This document shows positions 1-10,927 of a DNA stretch of 64,000 bases, one piece after another (position 1 is the stretch's first letter; the number at the start of each line of letters is the position of its first letter). The notes under the pieces were generated by a model. That model was not told the origin of the DNA. It did not search any database and was given only the letters and a program-made list of their open reading frames with translations. The DNA lies in NCBI RefSeq assembly GCF_042186555.1, contig NC_133328.1:614901744-614965743 (forward strand), written 5' to 3'. Source of the DNA: Aquarana catesbeiana. Taxonomy: Eukaryota > Chordata > Amphibia > Anura > Ranidae. The position numbers and the translations under genes are program-made.

Positions 1-400
1 TCTTCTAGAAGGGCAGTTGTGAGGTCAGGCACCGATGTTGGATGTGAAGGCCTGGCTCAGTCTCTGCACTAATTCATCTCAAAGGTGTTCTATCGGGTTG
101 AGACCAGGTCTCTGTGCAGGCCAGTCAAGTTCCACCACCCCAAACTCGCTCATCCATGTCTTTATGGACCTTGCTTTGTGCACTGGTGTGCAGTCATGTT
201 GGAACAGGAAGGGGCCATCCCCAAACTGTTCCCACAAAGTTGGGAGCATGAAATTGTCCAAAATGTCTTGGTATGCTGATGCCTTAAGAGTTCCCTTCAC
301 TGGAACTAAGGGGCCAAGACCAACCCCTAAAAAAAACAACCCCACACCATAATCCCCCCTCCACCAAATGATCTGGACCAGCGCATAAAGACATGGATCC
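1..400 (-). pseudogene. Tc1-like transposase, C-terminal fragment (dead)
   Basis: On the minus strand the translation matches the second half of a Tc1/mariner DDE transposase. It has GGGGIMVWGCFF, then FQHDCTPVHKA with the second catalytic Asp, then DWPAQRPGLNPIEHL with the last catalytic acid. After IEHL the expected Trp codon is a stop, and a further stop follows. The GGGGIMVWG block lies in a different frame from the Asp block, so there is also a frameshift. The N-terminal DNA-binding half is missing; poly-A and an ACAG microsatellite occupy its place upstream. A decayed, non-functional copy. The family assignment is secure; the subfamily is unknown. Confidence 0.85.
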
Positions 401-474
401 ACCCCTTCTCGTCCAACATCAGTACCTCAGTGCATCGTGTGTACGGGGCATAAGGGGTAACAAACAAGGGGAAC

Positions 475-520
475 AAAAAAAAAAAAAAAAAAAAGGATTC
501 TTCCATCAATGCTACACAGC

Positions 521-553
<33 letters not shown>
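475..553. repeat. Poly-A run and (ACAG)n microsatellite
   Basis: A 20-nt A run (475-494) is followed by a short spacer and about eight ACAG units (521-553). They lie between the truncated Tc1 remnant and the 5'-truncated family-B element. Both flanking elements lose their expected ends here, so this marks a rearrangement or deletion junction. Confidence 0.9.
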
Positions 554-554
<1 letters not shown>

Positions 555-555
555 G

Positions 556-989
556 AATGTTTGCACAGAGTGGCCCCGATCATGGTCTTTTGGGGTCCAA
601 CGATGCTCGCGGCTCCTCCCCGTATTGGTAAACCCCCTAGGAGAATCGCTCTCCCAGGGAGGTTACCATGCGGGCACGCTCCCGAGTCCAGCATTTGCTT
701 CCATAGACACAAAATGTCAGACTTGGTCCCGCCCCCAAGCGCCGACGTCATTGGATTTAATTGACAGCGGCGGGCGATAATGGCTGCGCTGCTATCAATC
801 TATACAATCAAGAGCCGAGAACCCTGGCCAGAGAGGTAGAGCGCTTCTCCGCTGCGGGAACGAATGGGCTCAGGTGAGTAAAACGGGGTGGGAGTGGGGG
901 GGGGGGGGGGCTGGTGTCAGAAGTTTTTTTCACCTTAATGCATAGGATGCATTAAGGTGAAAAAACAGGAGGGTTTACAACCCCTTTAA
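556..989 (+). mobile_element. Family B TTAA element, copy B1 (5'-truncated)
   Basis: Family B is a non-coding element repeated at least eight times in the window. Landmarks here are a cacagag-type left segment, a GC-rich body with TTGACAGC, a splice-donor-like caggtgagt, and near the right end a perfect hairpin at 925-966 (arms around CACCTTAATGCAT). The right terminus, ggtttacaacccctttaa, matches the AG-type end of the family. The left TTAA end is missing, replaced by the ACAG microsatellite. Non-autonomous DNA transposon; superfamily inferred from TTAA ends only. Confidence 0.7.
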
Positions 990-1744
990 AGCTGAGGATT
1001 TTAATATCTCAGCATAGGTCCCCAATGCATGCTTTTTTCAGACTCGCATTCTTTTATGCTTTAACAAAACACAACCCCTGGAGCTATTGATATGGATACG
1101 AAATAAATACAGTGATTCATTATCTGGACGGGTCTGGACGTTGCTCACATACAAGAGTGCTCAGGTTCAGGTATTTGAAACATGTAACTCCTGGAGCGGC
1201 CCTCTGACTTGATTTAAAACTTTTAATTAACAAAAAAATGTTTTTAAAAAAAAGTGATTTGAACTTTATTTTTTATTATTTTTATGGGAACCTAGCATTA
1301 CAGTATAGCATTAGAATGTAGTATAATATAAAGTATGCTCAAGGATGTTCTTCATGCATCACCTGAACTGAAACACGAACTTCAGTAATTCTACTACCAC
1401 AGCAATAAAAACTACTTTAGCACAGCAAGAAATGCTGTATTATCAAGGTGATATATCGTATCAGATTGCTTTAAGAGGCAATGACAGTCAGTTGGAAATG
1501 TAATGTGATGACGATCATGGTGCCTATTTACAATCCTCTGCAGCAAAAAAAAAAAAAAAACATTTTTGAATAGATAAAACCCTCGTCAATCTACCTTTAC
1601 TTTCTGTCCTATAGACAGAGCAGTAAGTGAGAGGATTTATCTACAAAGTGAGGAAAACTCCCTCCTAGACGGTTGTCACTAGGACATGGACAGCATGTAG
1701 GTAGCAGCACTCCTGCATTCCCCACATCCAATTCGCATAGCAGG
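990..1744. other. No gene; low-repeat AT-rich stretch
   Basis: No coding signal and no internal match to the other repeats in the window, apart from an A run at about 1545-1560. AT-rich sequence with scattered short ORFs only. Confidence 0.5.
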
Positions 1745-1955
1745 AGAATGTGACTGACTCCCTATGGAGCCGGTTCACATATCTCCATTGCGGCTGCGGA
1801 GCGCACTGCACAGAAACGCTGTGCGTCTTTGGCTCAGTTTCAGGGACAAATTCAGGCATAGATTTGGCCCCCGATTCGTCCGTGAAACGGGGAACAGGGA
1901 TACACAGCGCTCCTGTGCGATTCCTAGCCAGTTCCAGTGTGAACCGAGCCTGAGG
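1745..1955. mobile_element. TTCACAC-type MITE (T17)
   Basis: The left end has gccggttcacatatc and the right end has agtgtgaaccgagcctga. These are inverted versions of the GGTTCACACT terminus seen in many other short elements here. The internal sequence is GC-rich and non-coding. Boundaries are approximate. Confidence 0.6.
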
Positions 1956-2079
1956 GACCATTCACGTCTGGGGACAGCAGAGAAGAGCACCAGCTGCTAG
2001 AAGAGCTATTAATGAGGTATATATTTGTACCTATTCATTATCCAATCATCCTATTCCCTCCCCAAGACAAAACAAGCAT

Positions 2080-2557
2080 TTAAAGTGTTACTAAATCAAC
2101 AGTAAAATCAGTCTATATGCAGTAAAGTATGCTTTGGTATACTTACTGTGGAACCTAAGGGGTTAATCCTCTGCATTCTGTAAAAAGGCTGTTTGATCCT
2201 GTTTTCTCTGACCCTCCCTTTTTTTTTTTTACTGTCCCAATCCATCTGCTGTTAGTACAGAGCCTTAGAGGCACTCTGCACATGCTCAGTTTGGTGTGTG
2301 TTGCTGGAGAGGGTGCATGTGATCAGCAAAGGGCCAATGTGCACCGTCCAGACAGAGGGTCAGGGGCCAGGCAGCCTTATAGGACAGTCAAGAGGAGAAT
2401 GAAAACTCCTCCTACAAGCTTAAACCAGTGCTTGGCCAGGCACCGAAAAAAGTCACAAGACATCTATGTACTGCTAATGAGAAAGGGTATTTAGCAGTTT
2501 ATATTTACTAAACGAAATTGCATTTCCATATTATGTGTACTGTGGGAGACCAGACAT
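2080..2557. mobile_element. Family M TTAA element, copy M1
   Basis: Starts TTAAAGTGTTACTAAATC and carries the body shared with copies at 8.2, 24.1 and 34.2 kb (blocks gtccagacagagggtcagg, ctcctacaagcttt, gtatttagcagttta). M1 is the only copy with the full left half. Its right end is cut at about 2557 before the usual cctgggttt...aacactttaa terminus. Non-coding. Confidence 0.7.
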
Positions 2558-2598
2558 TTTAACCAAAGCAATATGGGGGGGGGGGGGTTTCTTCAGTT

Positions 2599-3471
2599 TT
2601 AAAGAAGAATTCCAGGTAAGGATATTTTTATACATAGTTGCACTGCCGATGCCCATGGAAGGTGGAAATCATTTGCTTTCGGGTCCCATGCCTGGTAGCA
2701 GCCCTGCTGCATTGTGAACACAGGAGGTTGGCCCCCTCAGCACAGGTGCCATTCAGAGAAATGATTGCATTCTCTGAATAATGCAAAACTTAGGCCTACC
2801 ATACACAGTTCGAATTTCAGCTGGTGAAGCAGGAACCGGCCGAAATTCGAACCGTTAATGGGCAAGCTGAATGTACCAAGTTGATCAATCAATCAACTTG
2901 GGTACAACCAGCCTGCCGGATTTGCCTGCGAATATCGAAAATAGCTGCTATAGCCACGAACGATAATCACTGTCTTCTCCCAGCGGGGACAGCTCCGCCC
3001 CCTACTGGGAGAGGACAATCGCTGATTCCACCTGTCAGCACTGCCTGTGCTGATGCGGGAATCGTGCAAATTTCTTTCCTGCAACCCGTGGTTGCAAGAA
3101 AGATATTTGCACCATGTATGGCCTCTGCCTTACTCTGGAGAGGGTGGGCAGCGATGTTTCGCGCTCCGCTTCTTTTTAAATCAGAGAACGCATTGCATTC
3201 AACGAGCAGATGCAAAAAAACATTCTCTGAATGGGCGCTCTTGCCCAGCAGCCGGCCTATGGTGTTAACAATACAGCAGGGCAGTGTGGGACCCAGAAGA
3301 AAGTGGGGATCAATGGCAAAGCGGTGTTTTCATCTGTGATTTGCAGCTTCCAGGGTCATTGGCCAGGTCAATGTAATTATGTATAAAATATATCATTTCT
3401 GGGATTCCTCTAATGAAAATATAACTGGATTAAAAGGTGTTCTTTATTATTTGCCTGGAGCTCCACTTTAA
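2599..3471. mobile_element. Family X TTAA element with nested I1
   Basis: Left end TTAAAGAAGAATTCCAGG and right end GCCTGGAGCTCCACTTTAA are imperfect inverted repeats, each bounded by TTAA. The middle (about 2791-3130) is a separate family-I MITE, so X itself is about 530 bp. Reading frames across it are not protein-like. Confidence 0.6.
2791..3130. mobile_element. Family I MITE (I1)
   Basis: Ends read GGCCTACCATACACAGTTCG on the left and CACCATGTATGGCCT on the right. The same CCATACA...TGTATGG termini bound the well-defined copy at 42457-42850, which has a TA duplication. Inserted into family X. Contains a small inverted repeat around tcaacttgggtacaacc. Right boundary good to about 10 bp. 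Confidence 0.6.
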
Positions 3472-4360
3472 GGAAAAAATAAAAGAAGTGTTGCAAGGTT
3501 TAATCAATTGCTAGAACAATTGTGCTCAAGCAAAGCTTTCTATTCAGGTTGATGCAGCTTAAGTGTAAAGCAATCCTTTTTGTATACAACCCATAATTAA
3601 TGCTCTAGGTGAGGCCTACCAGTGGTGTTCCTTTTTTACACAATACTGCATCACTTAATGCAATAAACAAGCTAATCATAATAATCAGCACTTCCATTCT
3701 CTGGCACAGTTCTCCTCCTCCGGGCAAACAACACATTATAACAGCGAGGGTAGTAAAGAGCAAAATTACACAGGCTCCGGCCGCTGGGACACATCACACC
3801 GCAAAGAAATCAATTTTTATTGAAATAAAAATGCTTTGAGTATGCAAAGGCTGCTAAATTTACTTAAAATTAGGAGAAGCGATCGCATTACCCTGGGAAA
3901 TGTTCTATTTACTGAGAAAACAACTCATATTGCTTTCAGATCTTGTAAACCTGAGATTATTTGTTGTTGCTAGGCAAAGAAAAAGCAGACGGTCCGGCAT
4001 TGGACAGCATCATCTTATGTTGTAAAGTCTTGTTATTGGAAGAGTAGAAGGTAAGAAGAGACCCCAGGCTTCATACACGAGTGCCGCCATTTAACGCCCA
4101 ATCTGTCGCGTGTTTAAACAACAGGGGGGCGTTTTAGTGCACTTCAACATTTTCTAGGGAACCTATTAAAAAGGAATGAAGTAAAAAGTGTACCTTTACC
4201 TCTGTGATAATGTAAGATGTGTACAGAATATGCAGCAGAAGCTATTATAGCCTGCAGAGAATATGTGTCTGTGAAGACTGCTCACGGGTGACATGTGATC
4301 TGTTGGTGACCTATACTGTGTGCATTACAGCCTGTTTTTACCATAGACACAGCACATTGG
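3472..4360. other. Repeat-poor island, no gene found
   Basis: No match to other sequences in the window and no protein-like frame. The AT-rich core at 3780-4020 has complex, non-repetitive sequence. This could be old unique intergenic or intronic DNA and possibly conserved non-coding sequence, but no conservation can be tested here. Confidence 0.4.
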
Positions 4361-4717
4361 CTTCATGAATAGCACTTGTATGCCTTGCAGCGCTGGGGCT
4401 CTTGGTTTGAATCCAGAACAGTACAACACCTGCATGGAGTTTGCATGTTCTCCCTGTGTCTACATTAGGGTGACCAGATATTCAAAAATGGAATCTGGGG
4501 ACACATCAAATGGACCACGCCCATTTTTATTTTTAGTGAGAATAATTGTGGCATGCAAAAAAGTGCCATACCAAATCTTGAGCCTGCTTTGTTCTACGTC
4601 AAGAATGCAGGGCCAGGTGTAAGTGACTATCACAAGCCAGGGCACAGTGGCAAATGATCTACATCTTGACCTCCAACGAAGTCTGCACAAGCCAAGAGGG
4701 AGGGGGCTGGGAGGACC

Positions 4718-6321
4718 CAGTGGTGTCACTAGGGTTGGTGTCACCCGGTGCAGAAAAAAATTGGTGTCACCCCCCCTCCACCAACTATAGTCCCCCCTCA
4801 GTACAGACCCCCCTCTCTCAGTATAGACCCCCCTACCCAATAAGCACAGATCCCCCTCCATCAGTACAGACCTCCCACTAAGTACAGACCCCCCTCCTTC
4901 AGTATAGAGCCCCCCCCACTAGTACAGACCCCCCTCCATCAGTATAGACCCTCCCTCAGTACAGACCCCCCACCATCAGTATAGAGCCCCCCCCCCCACA
5001 CTAAGTACAGATCTCCCTCCCATAGTATAGATCCCCCTCCATCAGTACAGACCCCCCTCCATGAGTATAGACCTCCCCCTCAGTACAGACCCCCCACCAT
5101 CAGTATAGAGCCCCCCCCACACTATAGATCCCCCTCCATCAGTACAGACCCCCCTCCATGAGTATAGACCTCCCCCTCAGTACAGACCCCCCTCCTTCAG
5201 TATAGAGCCCCCCCACCACTAAGTACAGATCTCCCTCCCACAGTACAGACCCCCCTCCATGAGTATAGCCCTCCCCCTCAGTAGACCCCCCTCAGTACAG
5301 ACCCCCCCTCCATCAGTATAGTCCCTCCCTCAGTACAGACCCCCCTCCATCAGTATAGACCCTCCATCAGTACAGACCCCCCCTCCATAAGTATAGACCC
5401 ACCCCTCAGTACAGATCCCCCTCACTAAGTACAGACCTCCCCCATCAGTATAGACACCCCCCTCAGTGCAGACCCCCCCATCATATAGACACCCCCCTCA
5501 GTGCAGACCTCCCATCAGTATAGACTCCCTTAGTGCAGACCTCCCCCCATCAGTATACACACCCCCCATCTCAGTGCAGACCTCCCATCAGTATAGACCC
5601 ACTTAGTGCAGACCTCCCCCCATCAGTATATACACCCCCATCTCAGTGCAGACCTCCGATCAGTATAGACCCCCTTAGTGCAGACCTCCCCCCATCAGTA
5701 TATAAACCCCCCATCTCAGTGCAGACCTCCCCCGATCAGTATAAACCCCCACCGCAGTACAGACCCCCTCCATTAGTATAGACACCACCCCTCAGTGCAG
5801 ACTCCCCCATCAGTATAGACCCCCTTAGTGCAGACCCCCAATTAATATAAACATCCACCCTTAATGCAGACCCCCCCATCAGTATAGACACCCCCCCTCA
5901 ATTAGTATAAACATCCCCCTCAATGCAGACCCACCTCAGTATAAAAACCCCCCTCAATGCAGACCCCCCCATCAGTATAGACACCCCCTCCCTCTTAGTG
6001 CAGACCCCCCCATCAGTATAGACACCCCCTCTGCCCTCCCATAGCGCCCCCCATGTCCATCTAGACTACACATAGTAAAGTGTACAGACCTCAGAACAGT
6101 TCGGACGGATATACACAGCGGTGTCCCTCGGTCTCCTCCTCCTGTGTGGATGTGGGAGGAGGAGGCAGCTTCAGTCCACTCCGCTGAGGGACGAGAGAGA
6201 TCTGAGAGGAGCAGATTAGTGTAGGGCAGCGGGCAGTGTTAACGGTGCTGCTACCCACGGGTGTCACCCCTCTGGCAGGTGTCACCCGTGTGCGGACCGC
6301 ACCCCACCAGGAATGCCTCTG
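4718..6321. mobile_element. hAT-type non-autonomous element K with perfect 8-bp TSD
   Basis: The element begins CAGTGGTGTCACTAGGG and ends gcctctg. It is flanked by identical 8-bp copies of ggaggacc (4710-4717 and 6322-6329), the length expected for hAT transposition. Nearly all of the interior is an AGTACAGACCCCCCTC-type minisatellite, with GTGTCACC-rich sequence at both ends. No transposase is present. The right TIR has decayed more than the left. Confidence 0.8.
4790..6050. repeat. C-rich minisatellite (cagtacagaccccc units)
   Basis: About 1.25 kb of irregular tandem repeats of cagtacagacccccctccat alternating with cagtatagaccc. The right third shifts to cagtgcagacctcc variants. Unit length varies because of C-run slippage. 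It forms the cargo of hAT element K. Short frames through it, rich in Pro, Ser and Gln, are repeat artefacts. Confidence 0.95.
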
Positions 6322-6705
6322 GGAGGACCACCTATTATTGGCATGTGACATTAATTATCAATAACCCCAGGACACAGCTAGGAGCAGACACACCCCTCCC
6401 ATTCCCTCCCACCCTCCTGCTCCAGGCCAATCACAGAAATGTTGCTAAGATTGATTACCTTCAATCGCCTGGGCCGGTGGGAAAAAAAAAAACTGGGGAC
6501 AAAATTAGCCCCCCCCAAAGGAAAGCCCCTAAAATTGGGTATTGTCCTCGGAAACTGGGGACATCTGGTCACCTTGGTGTATTATACAGTATTGCATGTG
6601 AGATCAGGAGATAGCAAAGCAAGCTCAAGGGCAGGGACTGATGTAAATGTAAAGTATGCAAATCCCTGCGTAAATTGTCAGTGCTATATACGGTAGTTAC
6701 CAGTA

Positions 6706-7275
6706 TTAAAGGAGATCTCTAGTCACAGCATACACCTTTATATTAGAACATCAGCATTGTAATTGCAATACAAACAATATTTATTTTTGACAATCCAATA
6801 TAAGCTTACATGAAAAATCTCCTTTCGTGTTGGGAATTCTGACCATCTTTTTTCACAACTTCCTATTATTATTATACAGGTTTTATATAGCGCCAACAGT
6901 TTGGGCAGCGCTTTACAACATAGATTCCCTGTATGCTTTGCAGCTTCTCTTTGCTTATTTGTTTGGTTTATTTTAAAATTTTAAGGACTACATAGCCCAT
7001 TGTACCTTGCTGCCTGCAAGCAGTGATTCCTGCACTGACTCCGCCTCCTGAAACTCCTCCTCTCAGCACCTCCGTAGATCAGAAGGCAGGCTCTGTGAAA
7101 TGTGTGACACAGCAGTGCCTACTCACAGGGCATAGTGACTACGTGTCACCGAATTCAGTGAAATAAATGTGTGGGGATCTTCACAAAGTTAATAAACTTC
7201 AAGATTGTGCAATAATTTAAATTTAATGTGGAAATGCATAAATTATTTTAAATCTTGACCACAGATACACTTTAA
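6706..7275. mobile_element. TTAA element BB with SINE-tail insertion
   Basis: The left end TTAAAGGAGATCTCTAGTCA and the right end TGACCACAGATACACTTTAA match as inverted repeats at about 12 of the first 16 positions inside TTAA. The interior has an inserted reverse SINE tail (6867-6923) and no gene. Confidence 0.5.
6867..6923 (-). repeat. SINE/L2-type 3' tail, reverse orientation
   Basis: Reads attattattatacagg then tatatagcgccaacagtttg and gcagcgctttacaac. This is the reverse complement of the gcgctgcgcaaactgttggc...tataa tail at 53921-54056 and equals the reverse copy at 60590-60726. A 5'-truncated retroposed tail with a (TAA)n end. Confidence 0.8.
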
Positions 7276-7570
7276 ATAAATATTAGAAGTAATATAAGCT
7301 GTGGGTTGGCATCTATGTGCTGACCCCAAAATGCATCAAGATATATTTTTAAAAACATGTAAGTATATGCAAGTGCCCTAACTGGATATTTATACAGACA
7401 CATGGGAGTAGACTTGGTCCACCTGTTTTTTGGGGGTCTTTTTTCTCAGTGGAAGTGGAAGCTTCATGGCTGTCATCCGTATCCCTTTCTACTTCCCGAT
7501 TCACTGACCTGGAACAAGCATGTCAGGACATACAATAAACACAAACTTGTTCCATGTTAGTGACTCACTA

Positions 7571-7861
7571 AGGCTGCATTCACACCTGAGCGTTTTCAGC
7601 TCATAAAACACTCGTAAAACGCCTGAAAAACGCCCAACAAGCAAAATCCCATTCATTTCAAATGGCACCTGTTCACATCCGAGCGTTTTGTCACCTGAAG
7701 CAAAACACCTGAAAAACGCCCTAAGCTCAAAAAAGAACATGAGCTTCTTTGGGGCAGATTACAGGCATTTTCTGACTTTTACATTGGTGACCTGTACAAA
7801 ATTGCGGCAAAATCGTAGTAAAAATGTGCGATTTTGAAATGCTCAGGTGTGAATGCAACCT
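7571..7861. mobile_element. TTCACAC-type MITE T1 with TA duplication
   Basis: The TIRs AGGCTGCATTCACACCTGAG and CTCAGGTGTGAATGCAACCT are almost perfect inverted repeats and are flanked by TA (7569-7570 and 7862-7863). Body is rich in AAAACGCC motifs. Non-coding; a Tc1/mariner-type MITE judging by the TA target. Confidence 0.8.
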
Positions 7862-7863
7862 TA

Positions 7864-8242
7864 TTATTATACAGACATAATAAACGACATACCCACCATC
7901 TTCCTCCTTCAAAACCAAATCTGCAACATCAGCTCCCTTATTTATTTGTGTACAACTAAACCCGAACTAGCAATGCATTTCATCTACATAATGCACACTG
8001 GTGTTCTTTTAGTTACCTTTATTTGCCAAAGAAACCCATTAAGCTCTACGGCTCGGTGCAGAATTCGGAGGCAGTGTATAGGCTGATTGCACACACATGC
8101 AAGCACACAGCCAACGGTCTGCGTACCCTAGGGTGTCAGCTGCAGAGGCACAGACTTGGTGAGCACTGCTACCCTAGGACAAGACACCCCTAACTAGAAG
8201 AAATTACAGGTCAGCATTTTTTTTGTTTGTTTTTTGTTTGTT
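7864..8242. other. No gene; unassigned sequence
   Basis: No repeat match inside the window and no protein-like frame. Ends in a TTTTTGTTTG low-complexity run at 8218-8246. Confidence 0.4.
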
Positions 8243-8524
8243 TTTTCTTGGGAGGGTGCATGTGATCACCTCAGGGCCAAACAGCACTGTCCAGACAGAG
8301 GGTCAGGGGTTATGCCGCCTCATAGGACAATCAGAGTAGAATGAAAACCTCTCCTACAAGCTTTAACCAGACACTGATAGAAGTCACAAGACTGCTTAAT
8401 AGTGCTGATGAAAAAAAAAAAAAGGTATTTAGCAGTTTATAATTACTAAAATAATTGCATTTCCATGTTCTGTGGGAGACCAGATACAGTGAATGCAGGC
8501 TCCTGGGTTTGGTAACACTTTAAC
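8243..8524. mobile_element. Family M TTAA element, copy M2 (left-truncated)
   Basis: Shares gtccagacagagggtcagg, ctcctacaagctttaacc and cagtttata blocks with M1, M3 and M4. It ends in tcctgggtttggtaacactttaa, the true right terminus. The left half is replaced by a T-rich run. Confidence 0.75.
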
Positions 8525-9047
8525 ACACTTCATGGCTCTATATAAACAGAAATTTTTTGCAGAATGTACCTTTAAAAAGGGGTCATACCTGTAAAATGCT
8601 GAAGCTATACATACCAATGACTCACAATGGGTGTTTTATGACTGTTACCTTCAAGCATTTCAGACCAGCTGACAATTAGGAATTGCTGTGTGCAGCTTCT
8701 AATATAAAGAGACACAGGAGAAGGTTGGAATACTGCTGCAGATATGAAATTCAGGCACTTGCAGAAGCCACCCAAACCCTCCTGTTATGGCCAAAGGCTG
8801 GGCTGTTCTGACAACGTTCCAACATTTCCGGATAGTGTCTGAGCTTGCTAACTTATGTCCCCACACATTCCTATTGGTCCATCATTATGATGAGCGTTCT
8901 CACTGGTCAATGGGAATATTCAGGAGGCAGAAGTGCCAAAGCTTTGCCCATGAGTAGGGCCTGAGATCTGGCTGTGATGAGAGAGTTTGGGGAGGTGCCT
9001 CCGTCATACCTGCCTTTAGTCTCTTATGCTCAGTGACCGAGTCTCTT
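8525..9047. other. No gene; unassigned sequence
   Basis: No internal repeat match and no coding signal were recognised. Base composition is ordinary. Confidence 0.4.
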
Positions 9048-9049
9048 TA

Positions 9050-9448
9050 AGCCTCGGTTCACACTATTACAATGCGGGAACCAGTGCGATTCCAGTGCAG
9101 GTTCCCGCATCGCACCTCTCCTGCAGGCCATTCAACACTGCCCTCTGCGAACCGCTGCGGGTGTCAAAACAAAGTTATTGACACCCCCAGATGGGTTCGC
9201 AGATCGCAGTGCAAACTGTGAACTCAGACTGGAATCTGATCGCATTAATGCGAACACCCATGCGATCAGATTCCAGTGTGGGGGGAAAAGGGTCCCTGCA
9301 CCTTTTTTGTGCGAATCCAATGCGAGTTCAGCCATACAACACTATGGCTGAATTTGCATCGCACAAACATCATATGTGATCTGCACAGCAATGCGATGCG
9401 ATGCGATTCACATGTGATGTCTGTGTTCTCAGTAGTGTGAACCCAGCC
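9050..9448. mobile_element. TTCACAC-type MITE T2
   Basis: The left end agcctcggttcacactatta and the right end gtagtgtgaacccagcc are inverted repeats with TA at each flank. The body is built from GCGATGCGAT-like and TGCGAATC-like motifs arranged in both orientations. Non-coding. Confidence 0.75.
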
Positions 9449-9450
9449 TA

Positions 9451-10350
9451 AATCATCCTAGTGAGACCCCATAGAAAAACTCTTTCATCAGACACTGAGC
9501 CACACCGGGCACCTCATCAACATTATGACCAAGTATGTTTTGACTCCTTGAACTGTTGAGCAGTGCACTAAAACCCGAATAATACCAACTGATTCTAAAA
9601 ATAATTAAAAAAAAAAGAAAGAAGGCCTGAAAGCAATAGCAAAAAGAAACATGGTTAAACGTGGCATGCAAACGCGGCTAAACGGGTGTTTTAAACGCCG
9701 GTTTCAAGGTGTCAAAAAAAATTGTTCAGAGGACTTTGCCTCAGCGTCCCGTGTACATGGAGCCTAAAAAAAGAAAAAAACGAACACCAAAAGAACACAC
9801 AAAACCATTCTTGGAATCTCTGGGGAAACAAATGATCTGAATTACCAGACACACGTGATTGTAATTGGAAAGCACAGTCTATGAAATTAGTTTGTTTATA
9901 GGAGGTAAAGGACGCCAATACAAGCCACACTGTAATGTCGCTGAGATCTAAATAAACACGTGAAATTTTGGGAAGCAAATAAAAATATGGTTCTTGAACA
10001 GTAAAATCTGGGGGCAAGCTGCTGGAGCTCAGAGCTATTTTACTAATAAAGGCATTGTCAAAAACTGGCTTCACGGCCCCGTCCTTAGCAACCGGCTTGA
10101 TACAGTGTGTTTTACAGTGCGTTTAAAGAGGAAAGTTGATTGTGCAGAAATTTTCCATATTGACTTCTGCTCCATCACAGTGCCCATACATGAATCGAAA
10201 TTCAGCCGGTTTAACAGGGACCCGGGTATATCGATCCATGTATGGTCAACTTTAGTGTATTGGGGGCTAAGAAGTGTGGGCGGGGTTAGACAATTGCTTA
10301 ACTTGTCCTTTGAAGTCTTCTTTTGTGCCCTATACACAGAAACAAGTCTC
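9451..10350. other. No gene; contains a short family-I fragment
   Basis: Mostly unassigned sequence without a protein-like frame. A small piece at about 10185-10256 (cccatacatgaatcgaaatt ... ccatgtatggtcaac) carries the family-I termini in miniature. Confidence 0.45.
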
Positions 10351-10795
10351 TTAAAGTGATAGTCAAGGCTTTTATTTAATAACAAACACGTTATACTTAT
10401 ATGCTCTGTGCAAGGGTTTTGCGCAGAGCAGACCTAATCCTCTTGTTCTCGGGTTCCCCGCCGGCATCCTGGGCTCCTCCCCCTACCAGGGCACTCGTGC
10501 ATGCTCACTCCTGAATCTCGCTCTGTGTGTGCATAAGTCACACAGAGCAGGTTGTGGCCCCTCCCCCCCGCTCCCTCATCACTGGCTGTGATTGACAGCA
10601 GCGAGAGCAGTGTCTGAGCCAATAAGGAGGCAGAGAGCCAGGATAGCAGCTGCTATTATGCACATCGCTGAACCAAGATTGTGGTCAGGTAAGTATTAGG
10701 GGGGCTAGGGGGGAGCTGCATACTGAAGGTTTTTTTTACCTTCATGCATAGAATGCATGAAAGTAAAAAACCTTCAGCCTTTATAACTACTTTAA
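10351..10795 (+). mobile_element. Family B TTAA element, copy B2
   Basis: Complete from TTAAAGTGATAGTCAAGGCT to ttataactactttaa. Landmarks in order are acacgttatactta, a cacagag-type segment, a GC-rich body with attgacagcag, caggtaagtatt and the right-hand hairpin around ttcatgcatagaatgcatga. Same order and orientation as B5 at 50744-51246. Confidence 0.85.
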
Positions 10796-10927
10796 GGCAA
10801 CATGCACATAGCTGTAATTAAATATAACATATGCCTAGATCAGGGGTCTCTAATCTTTTCAGTACAAGGGCCACACCAATTATTTTACAAGCCTTCTGCC
10901 ATTCAGGGATCTGGGTGGATCCAGACA

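Larger units (their letters stand above)
4463..6575. mobile_element. DNA element J (GGTGACCAGAT termini) inside SINE 1
   Basis: The left end TTAGGGTGACCAGATATTC and the right end GGACATCTGGTCACCTTGG are inverted repeats. J interrupts SINE copy 1 and is itself interrupted by the hAT element at 4718-6321. Without that insertion J is about 500 bp. Non-coding. Superfamily not assigned because the target duplication cannot be read after SINE deletion. Confidence 0.65.
4363..6690 (+). repeat. tRNA-headed SINE, copy 1, split by a 2.1-kb insertion
   Basis: The left part (4363-4462) has a degenerate B box (ggtttgaatcc) followed by the SINE body ggagtttgcatgttctccct. The right part (6576-6690) resumes with gggcagggactgatgtaaat and tgcgtaaattgtcagtgcta. 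These match the full-length SINE at 53474-53797. About 110 bp of SINE is missing at the split. No (TAA)n tail is preserved. Confidence 0.75.

Noticed and set aside
2824..3339. A 171-codon open frame
   Set aside because: Crosses the border between MITE I1 and element X, has no recognisable domain, and the composition changes at the element boundary.
10671..10700. caggtaagt-like motifs as splice donors of real exons (also at about 871, 11310, 51128 and 52230)
   Set aside because: They recur at the same place in every copy of family B and are part of the element, with no adjoining conserved reading frame.
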